Shown here piece after piece: positions 7,048 through 11,933 of a stretch of DNA of 11,933 bases. The stretch spans positions 1 through 11,933 of the forward strand of contig PWSL01000004.1 of NCBI GenBank assembly GCA_003563255.1, read 5' to 3'. The DNA comes from Desulfonatronospira sp. Lineage in GTDB: Bacteria > Desulfobacterota > Desulfovibrionia > Desulfovibrionales > Desulfonatronovibrionaceae. Both the position numbers and the translations under genes were made by a program. How positions within the stretch are numbered: the first letter of the stretch is position 1; each line of letters begins with the position of its first letter. The notes beneath the pieces were generated by a model. It made no database searches and was not told where the DNA came from. It was given only the letters and a program-made list of their open reading frames with translations.

Positions 7048-7193
7048 GATGCGACTGCAAAAAGTCTTATTTCCAGTCGCAGTAGTCAGTGGTCAGTAGT
7101 CAGAGGTCGGAGGTCAGTAGTCAGTAAAATCAAAGAGTAAGATGATCCATATTTACCACTATCAGTTAATATCTGACTTTTTGCAGGTGCATC
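7048..7193. mobile_element. short inverted-repeat element D, 146 bp, with ATTAAA duplication
   Basis: Terminal inverted repeats GATGCGACTGCAAAAAGTC (7048-7066) and GACTTTTTGCAGGTGCATC (7175-7193) match in 17 of 19 positions. ATTAAA flanks both sides directly (7042-7047 and 7194-7199), and the direct repeat reads ATTAAAGA if two terminal bases are counted, so the duplication is 6-8 bp. Inside are a second short inverted repeat (GCGACTG at 7051, CAGTCGC ending at 7080) and a heptamer tandem repeat. It lacks the GGGGAC core of the other elements and has no coding capacity. Confidence 0.6.
7081..7122. repeat. six tandem heptamers of consensus AGTAGTC
   Basis: Successive heptamers read AGTAGTC, AGTGGTC, AGTAGTC, AGAGGTC, GGAGGTC and AGTAGTC, followed by a partial AGT. 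The variation is limited to positions 1, 3 and 4. It lies inside element D. A length-variable microsatellite is the simplest reading. Confidence 0.7.
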
Positions 7194-7210
7194 ATTAAAG
7201 AGCTTTTTTG

Positions 7211-7228
7211 ACAGGATTAACAGGATTA
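7211..7228. repeat. tandem pair of ACAGGATTA
   Basis: Two exact copies of the 9-mer ACAGGATTA in a row, just left of MITE C1. Short tandem runs of this kind are common as intergenic filler in anaerobic deltaproteobacteria. No function is apparent. Confidence 0.5.
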
Positions 7229-7234
7229 AGATAT

Positions 7235-7389
7235 CACTACAGCGAAACTTATGACTGACCTCAGGGGACTGGCTCTCCCCGCACTTATTTTTTCCAATAA
7301 AACCAAGATCATTTGTAATAAAAATAAGTGCGGGGGTGCCTGTCCCCAATTGAGATACGTAATTATATTTTATAAGGTTCGCTGTAGTG
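7235..7389. mobile_element. MITE-like element C1, 155 bp
   Basis: Terminal inverted repeats CACTACAGCGAAACTTAT (7235-7252) and ATAAGGTTCGCTGTAGTG (7372-7389) match with one mismatch in 18. The interior stem CCCCGCACTTATTTTT pairs with AAAAATAAGTGCGGGG and is framed by GGGGACTGGC and GTCCCC (7264-7347). It is near-identical, in inverse orientation, to element C2 at 9526-9680, including the loop with CCAATAAAACCAAGATCATT. No clear target duplication. No coding capacity. Confidence 0.8.
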
Positions 7390-7549
7390 TTAGTGCGATA
7401 AGTGCAAGACAGTCCCACCGCCAGGTACTGAAACTCCGACTTTGCTCGAAGCGAACCACGCGAAGCGCTTGGCAGGACGAGTGGCAGTCCTTTATGGCGT
7501 GACGGGCAGATCAAACAGATTGACACAGAATTTTTCAGTAGGAGTATGG

Positions 7550-8185
7550 ATGTCTGAAAAAGATGATCCGGCTTCAGCCTGGCTTCGCTGGGCCAGGGAA
7601 ATACAGGCCATAAGCGGAATCGGGCTTTTATTCAGCAAGAATCACCACGATGAGAAAAACTTTTCCCGGCTGCAGGAAATAGCCGCGGAAATGGCCGAGA
7701 TGCATTCCAACCTGGATTACACCCGGGCCATGAACATTTTTCAGGACCAGAGCGGCTATGTCACTGTCAAGGTGGATGTGCGCGGAGCAGTGATACAGGA
7801 CGGGCGCATCATGCTGGTAAAAGAGATAAAGGACGGCCTGTGGTGCCTGCCCGGGGGCTGGGCCGACGTAGGGGAAACACCTTCGGAGATGGTGGCCAGG
7901 GAAGTCTGGGAGGAAAGCGGGTTCAACGTGGTTCCGGAGCGCCTGGTAGGAGTTTACGACGCCAACCGGGGTGGGCGGCCCATCTCCTTTTTCCATGCCT
8001 ACAAGATTGTCTTCATGTGCCGCATAACCGGAGGCCATGCCCGGATCAGTCCCGAGACTTCCGCGGTGGATTTTTTTGATTTCGACGATCTGCCTGTTCT
8101 TTCCTCCAACCGCACCAATGAGCGCCACCTTGAACATGTAAGAGCCTGCCTTATGGATCCGCAACGTCCGGCAGCATTTGATTAG
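7550..8185 (+). CDS. Nudix hydrolase with N-terminal Nudix-associated domain
   Basis: Predicted hydrolase of a nucleoside diphosphate linked to another moiety (for example a nucleotide sugar, ADP-ribose or a coenzyme) in the cytoplasm. The 211-residue product has a helical N-terminal region (about 7-65, WLRWAREIQAISGIGLLFSK) of the type found before Nudix domains in the YjhB-like group. The Nudix fold follows from about residue 70. The Nudix box is perfect: G103-x5-E109-x7-REVWEESGF (117-125), with metal-binding E118, E121 and E122. AGGAG at 7540-7544 selects the ATG at 7550; the frame is open back to 7442, but that part reads through intergenic sequence. Only 11 nt separate it from the MFS gene, so the two form an operon. 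Substrate unknown. Confidence 0.9.
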   Translation: MSEKDDPASAWLRWAREIQAISGIGLLFSKNHHDEKNFSRLQEIAAEMAEMHSNLDYTRAMNIFQDQSGYVTVKVDVRGAVIQDGRIMLVKEIKDGLWCLPGGWADVGETPSEMVAREVWEESGFNVVPERLVGVYDANRGGRPISFFHAYKIVFMCRITGGHARISPETSAVDFFDFDDLPVLSSNRTNERHLEHVRACLMDPQRPAAFD

Positions 8186-8196
8186 CCGGAGTTGCC

Positions 8197-9525
8197 ATGG
8201 ATCTTGAACCCAGACAGGTGCGCCTGTACATAGCCCCGCTTCTGTCTTTGACTATTTTTTTATCGGTCCTGAACGGGGTGACCTTCAATCTGGCCGTCCC
8301 GGACATTGCTGCGGACTACGCTGTATCTCCGGCTATGGTCAGCTGGGTGGTTACAGCCTACATCGTGATCTTTGCCTTTGGTTCCGTGATGTATGCCAGG
8401 CTGGGGCAGAGATTTCACCTTCGCGATCTCATTACTGCAGGCCTTTTGATATTCTGCCTGGGGTCCCTTCTGGGTTTTTTTACAGATTCATACCATATGC
8501 TGGTGGCCGCGCGTATGATCCAGGCGGCCGGGGCTTCTGGGATTCCGGCCCTGTCCATGGTGCTGGCCACTGTATATGTCCCGGTGCATATCCGGGGACG
8601 CCTGCTGGGTCTCATTGCCTCCACCGTGGCTTTCGGCCTGGGTATAGGTCCCATTATAGGGGGGCTTATTGCCGGATACCTGCACTGGAACTATCTGTTT
8701 CTCATGCCCCTGCTTCTTTTGCCCACAATTTACCTGCTTAGAAGAGCCCTTCCCAGGCAGAGCGATCTTGTCCGCAAACCCCTGGACCTGCCGGGCGCAC
8801 TTCTGCTGGCGGGTACCGTGGGCTGTCTGCTGTTCATGGTCAATATGCTTATGTGGTGGCTGCTCCTGCCGGCCCTGGCTCTGGGGATCCTTTTTGCAAG
8901 GCGTATCTTTTCCGCGGCTTATCCTTTCGTATCTCCGGAACTGCTTAGAAGCCCCGCCTATCTGCACGGCCTGCTCACAGCTCTTCTGGCCATGGGCACC
9001 ATATTCGCCACTTTTTTCCTTATGCCTCTCATGTTCAGGCATATCTATGAAATGCCTACTCTGCATATCGGGCTGTATCTGTTTCCCGGAGCCATGAGCG
9101 CAGCCCTGGCCGGTCTGGTTGCCGGCAGGTTCGTGGATCGCTGCGGAGCTGCTCCAGTGGTCAGGACGGGTTTTCTGATTCTGATGACAGGATTTTGCCT
9201 GATTATCTTAACCGCCGGCCAGAGTCCGATAATAAGCGCTTTGTGCCTCATCGTGGCTAACTCGGGCTTTACCATTATCCATTCCTCACTGGCAGGGGCT
9301 GTATCCGGGACCCTTCCTGACGGTCGCGTTGGGCTTGGAATGGGGGTTTTCAACCTGGTATTCTTTGTTTCCGGAGCCCTGGGCACGGCCTCGGCTGGAA
9401 TGTTTCTGGATTTGCTTGGCCATGACCAGCCCGGATCATACAGCTTTATTTTCGTCGGCTGCCTGGCACTGGCTCTGGCTGCGCTGTTTATTTTCAAACG
9501 CAGTTTTTCGCAGACCTGCAAATAG
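8197..9525 (+). CDS. MFS drug-exporter-like transporter (DHA2 type, about 14 helices)
   Basis: Predicted proton-coupled inner-membrane exporter of small molecules. The 442-residue product has about 14 hydrophobic segments (roughly 10-33, 46-66, 78-95, 101-127, 135-161, 163-181, 198-216, 217-233, 256-280, 289-311, 321-340, 345-369, 378-404, 414-433). This is the layout of the 14-helix DHA2 drug:H+ antiporters. Motif C of antiporters is present (GLGIGPIIGG, 147-156), as is the helix-4 motif LVAARMIQAAGASG (102-115). The usual aspartate of the first-helix motif is replaced by Asn26 (LNGVTFNLAVP). CCGGAG stands 5 nt before the ATG and directly after the Nudix stop. The TAG stop abuts MITE C2. Substrate unknown; the Nudix partner gives no clear hint. 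Confidence 0.9.
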   Translation: MDLEPRQVRLYIAPLLSLTIFLSVLNGVTFNLAVPDIAADYAVSPAMVSWVVTAYIVIFAFGSVMYARLGQRFHLRDLITAGLLIFCLGSLLGFFTDSYHMLVAARMIQAAGASGIPALSMVLATVYVPVHIRGRLLGLIASTVAFGLGIGPIIGGLIAGYLHWNYLFLMPLLLLPTIYLLRRALPRQSDLVRKPLDLPGALLLAGTVGCLLFMVNMLMWWLLLPALALGILFARRIFSAAYPFVSPELLRSPAYLHGLLTALLAMGTIFATFFLMPLMFRHIYEMPTLHIGLYLFPGAMSAALAGLVAGRFVDRCGAAPVVRTGFLILMTGFCLIILTAGQSPIISALCLIVANSGFTIIHSSLAGAVSGTLPDGRVGLGMGVFNLVFFVSGALGTASAGMFLDLLGHDQPGSYSFIFVGCLALALAALFIFKRSFSQTCK

Positions 9526-9680
9526 TACTACAGCGAAGCTTATAAAATATTATACCTGCCTCAATTGGGGACAGGCACCCCCGCACTTATTTTTTATTAC
9601 AAATGATCTTGGTTTTATTGGAAAAAATAAGTGCGGGGAGAGCCAGTCCCCGGAGGTCAGTCATAAGTTTCGCTGTAGTG
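9526..9680. mobile_element. MITE-like element C2, 155 bp, inserted at the MFS stop codon
   Basis: Inverted repeats ACTACAGCGAAGCTTAT (9527-9543) and ATAAGTTTCGCTGTAGT (9663-9679), one mismatch in 17. The core stem runs GGGGACAGGCACC to GTCCCC (9567-9651). It is the reverse complement of C1 with few differences. ATAG occurs on both sides (9522-9525, which contains the MFS stop, and 9681-9684), a possible 4-bp target duplication, though a repeat this short could be chance. The element begins on the first base after the MFS stop codon. Confidence 0.8.
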
Positions 9681-9688
9681 ATAGCATT

Positions 9689-9767
9689 TTACCCAAATCA
9701 GGCCAGGTATGAAAGGGGTAAAAATCCGCCTTTATTGCCCAAAACATACCAAGCATGAAATGGGTAA
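9689..9767. repeat. two imperfect 33-bp direct repeats with palindromic ends
   Basis: 9689-9721 and 9735-9767 match in 26 of 33 positions at 46-bp spacing. The first begins TTACCC and ends GGGTAA; the second begins TTGCCC and ends GGGTAA. The shared interior is CCCAAA, CA, CCA and ATGAAA. They could be binding sites for a regulator or ends of a decayed element. A nearby 9-bp inverted pair ATCCGCCTT (9724-9732) / AAGGCGGAT (9849-9857) overlaps the region. Confidence 0.45.
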
Positions 9768-9946
9768 TAACTGCGCGTAATTGCTCACATCAGGCAATGC
9801 ATGGCAAGGCAGGCTGGCCTGGCTTTAAGTTTTATGACCTGCTTTTACAAGGCGGATATTTTTTTAGTATCAATGGGCTTTGACTTGATTTACAGGTAAT
9901 AATCAGCCAGAATGCTCGGGCAACCATTGCTTTACACTGGATATTT
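9768..9946. other. intergenic stretch without recognised gene
   Basis: Stop-rich in the frames examined and containing no convincing ORF or RNA gene. It holds the right arm of the ATCCGCCTT inverted pair and an AT-rich run before element B2. TTTACA and TTGCTT hexamers near 9930 are weak promoter candidates for the downstream ATPase gene at best. Confidence 0.4.
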
Positions 9947-9954
9947 TTTGTAAT

Positions 9955-10112
9955 GTAAGCATTCAGGGTGTGCCGCAACCGGCCCGGGGACAGTCCCGCA
10001 CTTATTTTTTTCTGATGAACAATTTACAGATGTGAGCGTTAGAAAAATAAGTGCGGGACAGTCCCCAGGCCTTGTGCCAGGAACTACCACTTAGGACTCC
10101 CTGAATGCTTAC
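9955..10112. mobile_element. MITE-like element B2, 158 bp, with perfect 8-bp target duplication
   Basis: Perfect 14-bp inverted repeats GTAAGCATTCAGGG (9955-9968) and CCCTGAATGCTTAC (10099-10112), flanked by identical TTTGTAAT (9947-9954 and 10113-10120). The core stem GGGGACAGTCCCGCACTTATTTTT pairs with its complement (9986-10066). Read in reverse, its right arm aligns with the left arm of B1 (shared GGCACAAGGCCTGGGGACTG), so B1 and B2 are one family in opposite orientation. IS66-like ends and duplication length. It ends 52 nt before the ATPase start codon. Confidence 0.85.
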
Positions 10113-10164
10113 TTTGTAATTCGCTCATAAATCCGGACCGCAGGCTGAAAAAGGAGCATAGCCC

Positions 10165-11933
10165 ATGCTGAAAACCGTCAAAGATGCCTGCCAGCTTCAT
10201 GAAACCACCCTTGAATACCAGGTTGCCGGCGGGGTGGAGAATCTGGCCCAGGTGATTTCTGCCAGGGATGAAGGACAGGAATTTTTCGCCAAGAGTTTTT
10301 TGACCGCAGGCATGGAAGACCTCCTGGCTCAGGGGCTTCTGCGCCTTTCAGGCAAATCTGAACAGGCGCTTTTTGAACTGGCTCAGGCCATGGGTGGTGG
10401 TAAATCCCATCTTATGGCCTCTTTGGGGCTATTGGCCCGATATCCTTCCCGGAGATCCAGTGTTCTGCCCGGTGACATTGTGCAGCGCCTGGACCCTCAA
10501 CCATCCCGTGTAGCGGTTTTTGACGGGCGAAGCAGTCCGGATCATTACCTGTGGGGAGACATTGCCGAGCAACTTGGCCGGGGTGAAATCATGCGCCCCT
10601 TCTGGGAGCACGGCCCCAAGCCACCCAGCAAGGATGACTGGAAGAATCTCATCGGCGACGACCCGGCTCTTCTTCTTTTTGATGAGCTCCCGCCCTATTT
10701 TCTGGAGGCCAGGACAGTTTCCGTGGGCAAGGGGACCATGGTGGACGTCCTTACCCGCACCCTGTCCAATCTTTTTGTCGCCGCTCTGGAACTGCCCCGC
10801 TGCTGCATTGTCCTGTCCAATCTCACAGACAGCTACAGGGAGCAGGTCAAAGAAGTCCGCAGGCTGGTATCAGATGTACAGCAGGAGGCCCGCCGCCAGG
10901 CACGGATAATTACCCCGGTTTCGCTGGAGGGCAACGAAATCTATGCTATCTTGAGAAAAAGACTTTTCGCCGAAATGCCTTCCCAGGAAGATATGGACGA
11001 GGTGGCAGAGGCTTATGCGGCCCAGGTGAAACTGGCCGAGGACAGCGGCTACCTCACCGCCCGCAGCATGGAGCAGGTGGCCGAGGAGGTGCGTGATACT
11101 TATCCTTTCCATCCTTCTTTCAAACACCTGGTGGCCCTGTTCAAGGACAATCCGGATTTCAGGGAAACCCGGGGACTTCTTCAGTTTGCTTCCCGGGTTA
11201 TCCGCTCTGTATGGCTAAGAACTACCAATGACGTCTATCTTATCGGCACCCAGCATTTAAACTTCAACGATAGCCTGGTTATCAATGAAGTATGTGATAT
11301 CAACCGTGCCCTGCGACATGCCATTGCCAAGGATATTGCGGATAACGGCAATGCCCATGCAGAGATTATTGATGCCGAGCTGAACAGCGATGCAGGCAGC
11401 CAGGTGGCAGCCCTGCTTCTTTCCTCTTCTCTTTCCCTGGCAGTCAAAGGACACATGGGCCTGCGCCGGGAAGAGGTCATCGAATATCTTGCAGCTCCCA
11501 ATCGCAAGCCGGAAGAGTTTTCCCAGGCCTTTGAAAGACTGCGCAAAAGCGCTTGGTATCTGCATGCTGAAGGAGAATTATTTTATTTCAAAGACACGGA
11601 AAATCTCATTAAGCGGGTTCAAAAGGAAGCCCGCTCCCTTGCCAGGGGGAAAGTGGAAAATGCCCTTAGAAACCGCCTGCAGGGTGAGTTGAAGGCTGAG
11701 TCACGCCAAGCGTATCAAGAAGTGCTGGTAATGCCGGAAATTAACGAGATCAATCTCAGCACCCATCGCGTTCTTGTGGTGATCCCTCCGGACAATAGCG
11801 TTCCCCCGGAGGATATCAACCGCTTTTACCGCTCAGTATCGGAGAAGAATCATCTGCTGGTGCTCTCCGGTAATGACACCTATATGGCTTCCCGGGTGGA
11901 AGAATCCCTGCGGGAGCTCTATGCTGTGGAGCA
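10165..11933 (+). CDS. DUF499-type P-loop ATPase, 3' end beyond window
   Basis: Large AAA+-like ATPase of the DUF499 family; 589 residues are visible without a stop. Near the start lies the atypical Walker A MGGGKSH with Lys80, where the first glycine of the classical motif is not conserved, as in this family. The Walker B is ALLLFDELPPYF with Asp173 and Glu174. A sensor-like segment CCIVLSNLTDSY follows (about 212-223), then a helical region including TYPFHPSFKHLV (about 312-323). AAGGAG 8 nt upstream supports the ATG at 10165. DUF499 proteins are often encoded beside DUF1156 DNA methyltransferases in predicted defence clusters. That makes a restriction- or phage-exclusion-related role likely, but no partner gene is visible here. 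A BrxC/PglY-like ATPase is the main alternative. Confidence 0.8.
   Translation, partial: MLKTVKDACQLHETTLEYQVAGGVENLAQVISARDEGQEFFAKSFLTAGMEDLLAQGLLRLSGKSEQALFELAQAMGGGKSHLMASLGLLARYPSRRSSVLPGDIVQRLDPQPSRVAVFDGRSSPDHYLWGDIAEQLGRGEIMRPFWEHGPKPPSKDDWKNLIGDDPALLLFDELPPYFLEARTVSVGKGTMVDVLTRTLSNLFVAALELPRCCIVLSNLTDSYREQVKEVRRLVSDVQQEARRQARIITPVSLEGNEIYAILRKRLFAEMPSQEDMDEVAEAYAAQVKLAEDSGYLTARSMEQVAEEVRDTYPFHPSFKHLVALFKDNPDFRETRGLLQFASRVIRSVWLRTTNDVYLIGTQHLNFNDSLVINEVCDINRALRHAIAKDIADNGNAHAEIIDAELNSDAGSQVAALLLSSSLSLAVKGHMGLRREEVIEYLAAPNRKPEEFSQAFERLRKSAWYLHAEGELFYFKDTENLIKRVQKEARSLARGKVENALRNRLQGELKAESRQAYQEVLVMPEINEINLSTHRVLVVIPPDNSVPPEDINRFYRSVSEKNHLLVLSGNDTYMASRVEESLRELYAVE

Noticed and set aside
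7081..7228. CRISPR array
   Set aside because: Repeats are 7-9 bp, contiguous and without spacers; no cas genes nearby.
7390..7420. Further core copy after C1 (ATAAGTGC and GACAGTCCC)
   Set aside because: Two short fragments of the core motif occur, but no pairing arm or ends are found; too degenerate to call.
7086..7526. 146-residue minus-strand open frame before the Nudix gene
   Set aside because: It runs through element D, the heptamers and C1; an accident of repeat sequence.
7442..7549. 36-residue extension of the Nudix protein
   Set aside because: AGGAG at 7540-7544 and the onset of family-like sequence at MSEKDD favour the start at 7550.
8488..9066. 192-residue minus-strand frame opposite the MFS gene
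   Set aside because: It is rich in Q, H, G and K, typical of the complement of a membrane-protein gene; no domain.
4032..10066. MITE core hairpins as intrinsic terminators
   Set aside because: Their T runs lie inside the stem next to the loop, not after the stem, so the geometry is wrong for Rho-independent termination.

Overview
This window looks like chromosomal DNA from an anaerobic deltaproteobacterium of the Desulfovibrionales type (Desulfobacterota). The main reason is the minus-strand gene order rpsF-rpsR-rplI-dnaB followed by a phenylacetate-CoA ligase, which I associate with that group. A TRAP-type binding lipoprotein fits the same picture. The assignment is an inference from synteny and protein style; no database was searched.

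Layout. (1) 1-5283, minus strand, housekeeping: ispG (isoprenoid synthesis), then the S6-S18-L9 ribosomal block, dnaB (replicative helicase) and a phenylacetate-CoA ligase that runs off the left edge. A consensus promoter (TTGACA, 17-nt spacer, TATATT) overlaps the ispG stop codon and should drive rpsF onwards. A 139-bp MITE-like element sits in the leader between that promoter and rpsF. ispG has a candidate promoter placed so that its mRNA would start at the ATG. (2) 5284-5959: no gene, but several layered MITE remnants, including one element apparently inserted into another. (3) 5960-7015, plus strand: an orphan DctP-type TRAP solute-binding lipoprotein. (4) 7016-7549: repeats only, namely a 146-bp element with a target duplication, a heptamer tandem repeat, a 9-bp tandem pair and MITE copy C1. 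(5) 7550-9525, plus strand: a two-gene operon of a Nudix hydrolase and a 14-helix MFS exporter, bracketed by two near-identical inverted MITE copies (C1, C2). (6) 9526-10164: MITE C2, a pair of imperfect 33-bp direct repeats, and MITE B2 with a perfect 8-bp target duplication. (7) 10165 to the right edge, plus strand: the N-terminal 589 residues of a DUF499-type P-loop ATPase, a family often found in predicted phage-defence clusters with DUF1156 DNA methyltransferases. Any partners would lie beyond the window.

The most unusual content is the non-coding part. At least six short, transposase-less inverted-repeat elements occupy nearly every intergenic space between 4000 and 10112. Four of them (A, B2, C1, C2) carry the same internal stem (CCCCGCACTTATTTTT or a close variant, and its complement, framed by GGGGAC...GTCCCC), although their terminal inverted repeats belong to three different types. 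The A and B types have GTA-starting ends and 8-bp target duplications, as IS66-family elements do. No transposase is encoded in the window, so whatever moved them acted from elsewhere.
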